DNA of 13,575 nucleotides. Origin: JBDSEG01 sp039920165. Lineage in GTDB: Bacteria > Pseudomonadota > Gammaproteobacteria > Burkholderiales > Burkholderiaceae_C. The notes below the pieces were generated by a model. It saw only the letters and a list, made by a program, of their open reading frames with translations. It was not told the origin of the DNA and ran no database searches. Location: the NCBI GenBank assembly GCA_039920165.1, contig JBDSEG010000187.1, positions 1 through 13,575 of the forward strand, in the 5' to 3' direction. A program made the translations under genes and the position numbers. Numbering within the stretch: the stretch's first letter is position 1; each line of letters starts with the position of its first letter. Shown here piece by piece: positions 6,048-12,681 of the stretch.

Positions 6048-6185
6048 CGGCGGCCGGGGCAGCGTTGCCGGTGCCGGCGGGCCGGTCGGGGCGACGGGGC
6101 GTGGATCGCACCTTGACTTCAGTGGCTTGCCCGGCGCGCGGATTGCTGTTGGAATGGCGGGCACGCTGTACCGCGGGAGCAGAGA

Positions 6186-6716
6186 ATGCGAAACGCCACC
6201 GACCTGTTGATCCACTACGCGCGCGACCACCGCGACCGGCGCAATATCGCAAGCCACTTCGTCGGCGTGCCGCTGGTTGTATTCGCGGTCGGTTCGCTGC
6301 TCGCGCGGGCGCGCTTCGCCTTTGCCGGCCACGAACTCAGCATGGCGTGGATCGGCCTGGCGCTTCTGGTCGCGGTCTACCTCGCGCGCAGCGGGCCGGT
6401 CGCGCTCACTCTTTGCACCGGGGCGGCGGTCGGCGTGTTGATCGCCCTGGCGCACCCGATGGCCCAGGCGACGACCGGCATCTGGCTCGCCTGGAGCCTG
6501 ACCCTGCTGCTGCTCGGCATGCTGGTGCAGTGGATCGGCCATGTGTACGAAGGCCAGCGTGCCGCCTTCGTCGACGATTTCGCCACCCCGTCGGCCGGAC
6601 CGCTCTTCCTGACCGCGCAGACGCTTTTCATGCTGGGCTGGAACCGGCCGTTGCAAGACGAGATGCAGCGCCGCGCCGGGCCGGCCGTGCTGCGCGATCT
6701 CGCACGGATCGCCTGA
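6186..6716 (+). CDS. Mpo1/DUF962 family membrane protein
   Basis: A 176-aa protein of the DUF962/YGL010w-like family. The yeast member Mpo1 is an iron-dependent dioxygenase that shortens 2-hydroxy fatty acids by one carbon; whether this bacterial member does so is unproven. Conserved features are HYARDHRDRRNIASHFVGVP (10-29, with His15 and His24) and QWIGHVYEGQRAAF (115-128, with His119 and Glu122), followed by PSAGPLFL. Four hydrophobic segments (about 25-40, 53-67, 71-90 and 98-117) place it in the inner membrane. GGAG sits 6 nt before the ATG. It is divergent from the stress-protein gene and convergent with mobB, which ends 14 bases away. Confidence 0.85.
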   Translation: MRNATDLLIHYARDHRDRRNIASHFVGVPLVVFAVGSLLARARFAFAGHELSMAWIGLALLVAVYLARSGPVALTLCTGAAVGVLIALAHPMAQATTGIWLAWSLTLLLLGMLVQWIGHVYEGQRAAFVDDFATPSAGPLFLTAQTLFMLGWNRPLQDEMQRRAGPAVLRDLARIA

Positions 6717-6723
6717 CGCGATC
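6707..6723. repeat. Inverted repeat over the Mpo1-like stop codon
   Basis: Arms GATCGC/GCGATC with a 5-base loop containing the TGA stop. It lies in the 14-base gap of a convergent gene pair, a place where a two-way terminator is expected, but there is no U tract and the stem is short. Confidence 0.25.
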
Positions 6724-6730
6724 GAAAGCC

Positions 6731-7264
6731 TCAGGGGCGAAGCATCGGCGCCAGGTAGTCGTAGCGCGCCGGGTCCGACAACAGGAAAGCCGCCACCGCA
6801 TCGGCATCGTTGAGGTCGAGGACGGGCAATCCCGTCGCGACCGGCAGTTCGTCGGGACTGTCGGTGCACACCGCCACCACGAACGGATCTTCGGGATACG
6901 CGGCGCGCCGACCGGTCGCCGCGCGCCACACCTCGATCTTGAGCAGCGGCGAATGCTTGAAGCCCTCGATGAGCGCCCAATCGCAATCGGACAGCTCGGC
7001 GATCAGCGCGTCGACGCCGGGGTCGGCCGCGACCTCGTATTCGCGGATCAGCGCGAGGCGCCGGTTCGATGCGATGACGACTTCGTAGGCGCCGGCCTGC
7101 CGGTGCCGCCACGAGTCCTTGCCCTCTTGGTCGATATCGAAATCGTGGTGCGCGTGCTTAACCACGCTGACGCGCTGGCCGGCCAGGCGCAGGCGCTCGA
7201 TGAGCTGCTCGACGAGCGTCGTCTTGCCCGCCCCCGAATAGCCGCAAAAACCGATCACCTTCAT
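6731..7264 (-). CDS. mobB: Molybdopterin-guanine dinucleotide biosynthesis adapter MobB
   Basis: GTP-binding P-loop protein (177 aa) that assists MobA in making the guanine dinucleotide form of the molybdenum or tungsten cofactor. Motifs are Walker A GYSGAGKTT (8-16), KHAHHDFDID (36-45), DSWRHRQAGA (50-59) and the Walker-B-like ALIEGFK (97-103). The internal ATG at 7264 was chosen over a longer open frame reaching 7411 because MKVIGFCGYSGAGKTT is the normal family start. No strong ribosome site is seen. It is divergent from the DUF6352/tup/mobA/moeA operon across 76 bases, which places both cofactor transcription units around one shared control region; a TACACT sequence at 7294-7299 (minus strand) is a possible -10. 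Confidence 0.95.
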   Translation of the reverse strand: MKVIGFCGYSGAGKTTLVEQLIERLRLAGQRVSVVKHAHHDFDIDQEGKDSWRHRQAGAYEVVIASNRRLALIREYEVAADPGVDALIAELSDCDWALIEGFKHSPLLKIEVWRAATGRRAAYPEDPFVVAVCTDSPDELPVATGLPVLDLNDADAVAAFLLSDPARYDYLAPMLRP

Positions 7265-7328
7265 CGCGCCCCGGCTGCTTCCAAAGTGCGCGCAGTGTAG
7301 GTGCCCGGTAGAGGGACGTCGGGGCCCG

Positions 7329-7334
7329 GATAAT
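7329..7334 (+). promoter_or_regulatory. Probable -10 element of the tungstate/cofactor operon (GATAAT)
   Basis: GATAAT ends exactly 6 bases before the ATG at 7341, so the predicted first transcribed base is the A of the start codon. No -35 hexamer and no ribosome site are visible, which fits a leaderless message. No ModE-like operator was recognised in the 76-base divergent region. Confidence 0.4.
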
Positions 7335-7340
7335 TCCGCG

Positions 7341-8402
7341 ATGCAAGATTTCTGGCCGGCCAGCGGCCTGCGACATTTGCGCGCGAACGAGCGCGGCTGG
7401 CTCGTCCCCACCGACGCCTATCTGCGCGGCTTTCTGGCGCGGCCCGAACTCGCGCCCGAAGACGGTTCCTGCCGGGCCGAACGAGCGCTGCATGCTGGGC
7501 TCGCCGCCGAGCCTTCAAGGCCGGTCGCGGCGGGCGAACTGCGCGCGCTGCGCGACGCCGATGTGCGCGAGAACTATGCGCACTTCTTCGCCTTTCGCGA
7601 TGCGCTGCTGGCCGCCGGATCGCTCGAGGCCTGGTACCTCACGCTGATTCGCAGCCGGCGAGTCGCGATCCCGCCGCTGTTCATCGACCTCGTGGTCCAC
7701 GCGCTCGTCCATAACCTGCTGCGCGACAGCGAAGATGCCTTCGAGCTGCGTGCGGGCGAGCTTCTGTTTCGCCCGCAACGTGTCTCGCTGCACGACGGTC
7801 AGGTGCTGTGCGCCGACGCGCAGCACGCCGAGCTGATGAACGAGACCGCCGGGTTCGGCGATCTGGGTCGGTTGCTGGTGCAGAACAAGACGCCGCTCAA
7901 GACCGCGCAGCTACCAGTGCTCGGCCCCGACAACGTCGCTGCCTACTGGCTGGCGGGCGACCGCCACGGCTATGCGTTCGATCTCGGTCACGAGACCGTC
8001 ACCGAGGTCGGCCATGGCCTGCTCTTCACGACGCGACGCAGCCATTCGGGGCTGGCCGCGCTGGCTCGCGTGCTCGAACGCTGGGTCGCCCACTTTCTCG
8101 GCGTGCAGGTTCGCATCGTGCCGCGGCAGAAGATTGACGATCCAGCCTGGCGCTGGCACCTCGGCCTCGATGCCCAGGCCTCGAGCCTGCTCGACGACCT
8201 GTACGAGGGCCGCGAGGTCGAGCCAGCGCGCATGCGCCGCCTGCTCGGCCTGTTCCGCCTCGACTTCGCCGAGCCGCGCGAGATGCAGGCCGACTTGGCC
8301 GGCAAGCCGGTCTACCTCGGTCTCGCGATGAACGAGGAGGGCGTGCTGCGCCTGAAGCCGCAGAACCTGCTGCTCAACCTACCGCTGGCGGCTTCCGTCT
8401 AA
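7341..8402 (+). CDS. DUF6352-type protein of unknown function
   Basis: A 353-aa soluble protein with no signal peptide, no membrane helix and no known catalytic fold that can be named by eye. It resembles a betaproteobacterial family that, from memory, is labelled DUF6352; the label is less certain than the gene. Likely conserved stretches are the DFWPASGLRHL opening (3-13), LIRSRRVAIPPLFIDLVVHALVHN (102-125, with His120 and His124), FRPQRVSLHDGQVLCADAQ (143-161), and DLGHETVTEVGHGLLF (214-229, with His217 and His225). The repeated His/Asp/Glu residues could bind metal, but this is only a possibility. It is the first gene of the operon, with its stop 12 bases before tupB, so a role in tungstate or molybdate handling or cofactor maturation is inferred from context. 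Confidence 0.85.
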   Translation: MQDFWPASGLRHLRANERGWLVPTDAYLRGFLARPELAPEDGSCRAERALHAGLAAEPSRPVAAGELRALRDADVRENYAHFFAFRDALLAAGSLEAWYLTLIRSRRVAIPPLFIDLVVHALVHNLLRDSEDAFELRAGELLFRPQRVSLHDGQVLCADAQHAELMNETAGFGDLGRLLVQNKTPLKTAQLPVLGPDNVAAYWLAGDRHGYAFDLGHETVTEVGHGLLFTTRRSHSGLAALARVLERWVAHFLGVQVRIVPRQKIDDPAWRWHLGLDAQASSLLDDLYEGREVEPARMRRLLGLFRLDFAEPREMQADLAGKPVYLGLAMNEEGVLRLKPQNLLLNLPLAASV

Positions 8403-8414
8403 GGCCCTCCACGC

Positions 8415-9125
8415 ATGGGCGACTTCGCGCAAAGCGTGCAGACCGCTTTCGATCTGCTGCGCCAGGCCGACCCCGGTCTGCTGCGCATCGTCGCGCTCAC
8501 GCTCGCGGTGAGTGGCAGCGCGTGCGCGATCGGCGCGCTCATCGGCACGGCGGCCGGCGCCTGGCTCGCGGTCACGTCTTTTCCGGGTCGACGCGTGCTG
8601 GTCGCCGCACTGAATACGCTGCTCGCCCTGCCCTCGGTCGTCGTCGGGTTGGTCGTCTATCTGCTGCTGTCGCGCAGCGGGCCGCTCGGATCGTGGGGCC
8701 TGCTCTTCACGCCGAGCGCGATGGTGATGGCGCAGACCGTGCTGGTGCTGCCGGTCGTGACGGCGCTCACGCGCCAGCTCGTCGCCGACGGCCTGCGCGA
8801 AGCCGCCGACCCGCTGCGTTCGATGGGCGCGCGACCCTTCACCGCGGCGGCGCTGATGCTGCTGCATGAGCGCTGGGCGTTGCTGACGGTGCTGCTGACG
8901 GCATTCGGCCGCGCGATCTCGGAAGTCGGCGCGGTGATGATCGTCGGCGGCAATATCGACGGGCTGACGCGCGTCATCACGACGACGATCGCGCTCGAGA
9001 CGAGCAAGGGCGATCTGCCGCTCGCGCTGGCCCTCGGGCTGGTGCTGATCGGCGTGGTGGCACTCATCAACGCCGCCATCGCGCTCGCCCAGCGCACCCG
9101 ATCGACCCTGGTGTCGACGCCATGA
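8415..9125 (+). CDS. tupB: Tungstate ABC transporter permease TupB
   Basis: Inner-membrane permease (236 aa) of the TupABC/oxyanion class, forming the channel through which tungstate enters the cytoplasm. Hydrophobic segments lie at about 22-52, 60-86, 95-117, 145-180 and 204-226. The cytoplasmic coupling motif LREAADPLRSMGARPFTAA (146-164) is the EAA loop that docks the ATPase, and AFGRAISEVGAVMIVGGN (183-200) is typical of TupB/molybdate-type permeases. The stop codon overlaps the tupC start as ATGA (9122-9125), which indicates translational coupling. The ribosome site is weak, and translation may depend on the preceding gene. Tungstate rather than molybdate or another oxyanion is inferred from the TupA type. 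Confidence 0.93.
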   Translation: MGDFAQSVQTAFDLLRQADPGLLRIVALTLAVSGSACAIGALIGTAAGAWLAVTSFPGRRVLVAALNTLLALPSVVVGLVVYLLLSRSGPLGSWGLLFTPSAMVMAQTVLVLPVVTALTRQLVADGLREAADPLRSMGARPFTAAALMLLHERWALLTVLLTAFGRAISEVGAVMIVGGNIDGLTRVITTTIALETSKGDLPLALALGLVLIGVVALINAAIALAQRTRSTLVSTP

Positions 9126-9844
9126 CCGAAACCGTGCTGACGCTCTCGGATTTCGGCGTTCGCTTCGGTGCGGTGCAGGCGCTGCGCGGCGTCGAGCTGC
9201 AGGTGCGGCGCGGCGATTTCATCGCCCTCGTCGGCCCCAACGGATCGGGCAAGACGACCTTGCTGCGTGCGCTGCACGGCCTCGTCATCGGAACCGGCAC
9301 GCGCACCCTGGACGCCGGCGCGACGGCGCAGGCAATGGTGTTCCAGCGCCCGTTCATGCTGCGCCTTTCGGTGTGGAACAACCTGCTGCTCGCGCTGCGG
9401 CTGAGCGGTGCGTCGGGCGTGCCGCGGCTGTCGCGCAGCGAGCGTCGAGCGCGTGCCGACGCGGCGCTCGCCGAATGCGGCCTGAGCGCCCTGCGCGACC
9501 GCCCGGCGCGCGCACTTTCGGGCGGGCAGCAACAGCGCCTGGCGCTGGCGCGGGCCTGGGCGGTGCGCCCCCAACTGCTATTTCTGGACGAACCGACGGC
9601 CAACCTCGACCCCTCGGCAAAAAACGAGATCGAGGCCATGCTGGCGCGCTTCGCGCAGTCCGGCATGACGCTCGTCATGAGCACGCACAACCTCGGCCAG
9701 GCGAAACGGCTGGCAACGCGCGTGGTCTACATCGACCGTGGTGAAATCCATGCCGATGCGCCGACGCAGGCGTTCTTCACCGAGCACGTCGACGATCGCG
9801 CCGAACTCTTTCTGAAAGGGCGTTTGACATGGGACATGGGATGA
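9122..9844 (+). CDS. tupC: Tungstate ABC transporter ATPase TupC
   Basis: ATP-binding subunit (240 aa) that powers TupB. All ABC motifs are intact: Walker A GPNGSGKTT (38-46), Q-loop Gln75, signature LSGGQ (132-136), Walker B LLFLDEP (152-158) and H-loop His189. It is a short, single-domain ATPase without the C-terminal regulatory MOP domain found in the molybdate ATPase ModC, which supports TupC over ModC. It overlaps tupB by 4 bases and overlaps tupA at its end by 4 or 16 bases depending on the tupA start. Confidence 0.95.
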   Translation: MTETVLTLSDFGVRFGAVQALRGVELQVRRGDFIALVGPNGSGKTTLLRALHGLVIGTGTRTLDAGATAQAMVFQRPFMLRLSVWNNLLLALRLSGASGVPRLSRSERRARADAALAECGLSALRDRPARALSGGQQQRLALARAWAVRPQLLFLDEPTANLDPSAKNEIEAMLARFAQSGMTLVMSTHNLGQAKRLATRVVYIDRGEIHADAPTQAFFTEHVDDRAELFLKGRLTWDMG

Positions 9845-10683
9845 ACCGCTCGCTGGGACTCGTGTGGCGCGGATGGGTGGTGGCCTTTCTCGCGCTGCTG
9901 GCTGCTCCGCTGCTGGCGCAAGAGCGCTTCATCGTCGTCGCCTCGACCACCAGCACCGAACAGTCGGGCCTGTTCGCGCACCTGCTGCCGGCTTTCAGGA
10001 AGGCGAGCGGCATCGACGTGCGTGTGGTGGCGCTGGGCACCGGCCAGGCGCTCGACATGGCGCGGCGCGGCGATGCCGACGTGGTGCTCGTCCATGACCC
10101 CGCTGCCGAGGAGAAATTCGTCGCCGAGGGCTTCGGCATCGAACGTCGGCCCGTCATGTACAACGATTTCGTGCTGGTCGGTCCGGCTGCCGACCCGGCC
10201 GGGGTCAAGGGCAAGGACATCGCGACGGCACTGAACAAGCTCGCCGCCTCGCGATCGGTACTCGTCTCGCGCGGCGACAAGAGCGGAACCCATGCCGCCG
10301 AATTGCGCTACTGGAAGGCGGCCGGCATCGACGACCCGATGGTCAAATCTGCGGCCCGTCGATTCGATTACCGCGCCTGCGGTTGCGGGATGGGCCCGGC
10401 GCTCAATATCGCGGCCAGCAGCGACGCCTATGTGCTGGCCGACCGCGGCACCTGGCTCTCGTTCAAGAACCGCACCGGCATGGCGGTGATGGTCGAGGGC
10501 GACGCCAGGCTGTTCAACCCCTACGCCGTGATGCTGGTCAACCCGGCGAAGCACCCGCACGTCAAGCGCGAGATGGGCCAGGCCTTCGCCGACTGGCTGG
10601 TCTCGAACGACGGCCAGGCCGTGATCGCGAGTTTCCGGATCGGCGGCGAGCAGCTGTTCTTTCCGAACGCCGCGCGCAACTGA
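9829..10683 (+). CDS. tupA: Tungstate-binding periplasmic protein TupA
   Basis: Secreted solute-binding protein (284 aa from this start) that captures tungstate and hands it to TupBC. Positive and hydrophobic residues 6-30 (RSLGLVW...AAPLLA) form a signal peptide with likely cleavage after Ala30. The mature N-terminus begins with ASTTSTEQSGL, a variant (STTS at 39-42) of the TTTS tungstate-contact motif. SRGDKSGTH (147-155) and ADRGTWL (204-210) are also family landmarks. The segment YRACGCGMG (181-189) has two cysteines where relatives I recall have small residues. Two starts are possible: 9829, with AAGGG 8 nt upstream, or 9841, which overlaps the tupC stop as ATGA; both leave a complete signal peptide. 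Confidence 0.93.
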   Translation: MGHGMNRSLGLVWRGWVVAFLALLAAPLLAQERFIVVASTTSTEQSGLFAHLLPAFRKASGIDVRVVALGTGQALDMARRGDADVVLVHDPAAEEKFVAEGFGIERRPVMYNDFVLVGPAADPAGVKGKDIATALNKLAASRSVLVSRGDKSGTHAAELRYWKAAGIDDPMVKSAARRFDYRACGCGMGPALNIAASSDAYVLADRGTWLSFKNRTGMAVMVEGDARLFNPYAVMLVNPAKHPHVKREMGQAFADWLVSNDGQAVIASFRIGGEQLFFPNAARN

Positions 10684-10697
10684 CTGCGGGCCCATCC

Positions 10698-11297
10698 ATG
10701 ATCGACGCAGCGCAGATCACCGGACTCATCCTCGCCGGCGGCCGTGGGAGCAGGATGGGCGGCGTCGACAAGGGCTTGCAGACTTGGCGCGGCATGTCGC
10801 TCGCCACCCACGCGCTGATGCGCCTGGCGCCGCAGGTCGGCGAGGTGATGGTCAATGCCAACCGCAACCTCGGCGCTTACGAATCCATGGGCGTCCCGGT
10901 GTGGCCCGATACGCTGCCCGACTACGCCGGGCCGCTGGCCGGCTTTCTGACTGGCCTCGAGCGCTGCGAGACGCCCTATCTCGTCAGCGTGCCCTGCGAT
11001 TCGCCCCTCTTCCCGCTCGACCTGGTGGCACGCCTGGCGGCCGGGCTCGAGGCCGCAGGCGCCGAGATCGCGATGGCGGCAACGCATGAGAACGGCGCAT
11101 TTCAGGTGCAGCCGGTGTTCTGCCTGATGAAAGCCGAGGTGATGGAAAGTCTGGTCCGCTTCACCCACGAGGGCCAGCGCAAGATCGACCGCTGGACCGC
11201 CTTGCACCGCTGCATCGAAGTGACCTTCGACGATGCGCAGGCGTTTGCCAATGCGAATACGCTGGACGAGTTGCACCGGCTCGGGGGAGCGGCATGA
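10698..11297 (+). CDS. mobA: Molybdenum cofactor guanylyltransferase MobA
   Basis: Transfers GMP from GTP to molybdopterin to make the MGD cofactor used by DMSO-reductase-family enzymes, which may hold Mo or W. The 199-aa length is normal. The nucleotide-binding loop LAGGRGSRMGGVDKGL (12-27), PDxxPxxxGPLAG (70-82), the metal-binding PCDSP (99-103) and a C-terminal FANANT (183-188) are all present. The ATG was chosen because the conserved ITGLILAGG strand follows at once; the open frame itself extends further upstream inside tupA. It starts 14 bases after tupA and overlaps moeA by ATGA, so it is coupled to both the importer and the insertase. Confidence 0.96.
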   Translation: MIDAAQITGLILAGGRGSRMGGVDKGLQTWRGMSLATHALMRLAPQVGEVMVNANRNLGAYESMGVPVWPDTLPDYAGPLAGFLTGLERCETPYLVSVPCDSPLFPLDLVARLAAGLEAAGAEIAMAATHENGAFQVQPVFCLMKAEVMESLVRFTHEGQRKIDRWTALHRCIEVTFDDAQAFANANTLDELHRLGGAA

Positions 11298-12601
11298 CGA
11301 TGCCCGCGAGCCTCGCCGAAATCGCCTCGTGCGTCGCCGGCTACGACCCGAATGCGCTCAGCATCGACGCGGCGCGCGCCTTCATCGACAAGCTCGTTCC
11401 GCGCATCGACGCGGTCGAGATGCTCGCGCTGCGCAGCGCGCTCGGCCGCACGTTGGCGCGCGACATCGTCTCGCCGATCGATGTTCCGCCACACGACAAC
11501 TCGGCGATGGACGGCTATGCCTTGCGCGGGCTCGACCTCGCAGCCGTCGGCCCGACCACCTTGCAGCAGATCGGGCGCGGCCTCGCCGGCCAGGAGTTCG
11601 TGGGCTTCGTCGCCGCCGGCCAGTGCGTTCGCATCATGACCGGCGCGGTGATGCCGGCCGGGCTCGATACCGTCGTGCCGCAGGAGTTCACGAGCGTCGC
11701 CGGCGACGCCATCACGTTTCCTGAGGGCGTGCTGCGATCGGGCGACAACCGGCGCCTGGCGGGCGAGGATCTGGCGCGCGGCGAGGTCGCGCTGCGCGCC
11801 GGCCGCGTGCTGCGCCCGGCGGATCTCGGACTGCTCGCATCGCTCGGCCAGGCCGAGGTGCCGGTGCACCGGCGCCTGCGGGTCGCCTTCTTTTCCACCG
11901 GCAGCGAACTGCGCTCGATCGGCGAAACGCTCGACGCCGGCTGCGTCTACGACAGCAACCGCTATACGCTATGGGCCATGCTGCAGCGGCTCGGCGTCGA
12001 CACGCTCGACATGGGGGTCGTGCGCGACGACCCGGTCGCGCTGGAAGCGGCCTTCCGCAGCGCGGCATCGAATGCCGATGCGGTCATCACATCGGGCGGC
12101 GTGAGCGTCGGCGAGGCCGACCACACCAAGGCGGTGATGGCCGCAATCGGCGACGTGCTCTTCTGGCGCATCGCGATGCGCCCGGGCCGGCCGATGGCGA
12201 TCGGCCGCATTGCTTCAACAACGGCGGGCGAAGACGGCCGTGCAGGCGCGATCCTGTTCGGTCTGCCCGGCAACCCGGTGGCGGTGATGGTCACCTTCTA
12301 TGCGCTGGTGCGCGACGCGCTGCTGGCGATGGCCGGCAGCACCGTCGAGCCGCTGCCGCTGCTGCGCGCGACGAGCATCGAAGGCATCCGCAAGAAGCCC
12401 GGCCGAACCGAATACCAGCGTGCCATCGTGACCCGCTCGGGCAACACCGGCGAGTGGCAGGTCCGCATCACCGGCTCGCAGGGCTCGGGAATTCTGCGCA
12501 GCATGAGCGAAGCAAACGGGCTGGTTGTGCTGCACCACGAACAGGGCAATGTCGAACCCGGCGAGCCGGTGGACGTGCTGCCGTTCGACGGGCTGATGTG
12601 A
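11294..12601 (+). CDS. moeA: Molybdopterin molybdotransferase MoeA
   Basis: Inserts the metal oxyanion into adenylylated molybdopterin, the last step before nucleotide addition (435 aa; the family is about 400-430). Motifs in order: PPHDNSAMDGYA (65-76), RIMTGAVMP (113-121), STGSEL (201-206), SGGVSVGEADHTK (267-279), MRPGRPMAIG (295-304) and LPGNPVAV (324-331), then the C-terminal beta domain with GSGILRSMSEANG (397-409). No key residue is missing. Its start overlaps the mobA stop by 4 bases. As the last gene of the operon it ends before a small inverted repeat, facing the M20 gene across 80 bases. Since TupABC is in the same operon, this MoeA may work with tungstate, but its sequence alone does not tell Mo from W use. 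Confidence 0.97.
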   Translation: MTMPASLAEIASCVAGYDPNALSIDAARAFIDKLVPRIDAVEMLALRSALGRTLARDIVSPIDVPPHDNSAMDGYALRGLDLAAVGPTTLQQIGRGLAGQEFVGFVAAGQCVRIMTGAVMPAGLDTVVPQEFTSVAGDAITFPEGVLRSGDNRRLAGEDLARGEVALRAGRVLRPADLGLLASLGQAEVPVHRRLRVAFFSTGSELRSIGETLDAGCVYDSNRYTLWAMLQRLGVDTLDMGVVRDDPVALEAAFRSAASNADAVITSGGVSVGEADHTKAVMAAIGDVLFWRIAMRPGRPMAIGRIASTTAGEDGRAGAILFGLPGNPVAVMVTFYALVRDALLAMAGSTVEPLPLLRATSIEGIRKKPGRTEYQRAIVTRSGNTGEWQVRITGSQGSGILRSMSEANGLVVLHHEQGNVEPGEPVDVLPFDGLM

Positions 12602-12603
12602 AA

Positions 12604-12622
12604 CCTGCGGCGCGCGCGCAGG
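12604..12622. terminator. Possible terminator hairpin after moeA
   Basis: Arms CCTGCG/CGCAGG with a 7-base GC loop start two bases after the moeA stop, between convergent genes. There is no U tract, so it is at best a weak or Rho-assisted terminator. Confidence 0.3.
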
Positions 12623-12681
12623 CGACACGTTCGTGCGTCAGTCGGCGCAACACCAGCATCCCTCGCGTCTCGCCTTGAGCG

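Noticed and set aside
6113..6118. TTGACT as a -35 element for the Mpo1-like gene
   Set aside because: The hexamer is good, but no acceptable -10 lies 16-18 bases downstream (the sequence there is GC-rich).
6009..7112. Long minus-strand open frame of 367 codons
   Set aside because: It runs through the mobB, Mpo1-like and intergenic regions in a different frame from mobB, and covers the FNR box; no motif.
7265..7340. ModE operator or molybdenum-cofactor riboswitch between mobB and the tup operon
   Set aside because: No TATATAACG-type half-sites, and 76 bases with divergent promoters leave no room for a Moco riboswitch.
8301..8313. Third copy of the CCGGCTTGA hairpin (GCCGGCAAGCCGG)
   Set aside because: It lies inside the DUF6352-type coding sequence and lacks the spaced loop; it is only a short GC-rich match.
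9727..10695. Long minus-strand open frame of 322 codons
   Set aside because: Antisense to tupA, which has an intact signal peptide and binding motifs; composition is typical of an antisense shadow.
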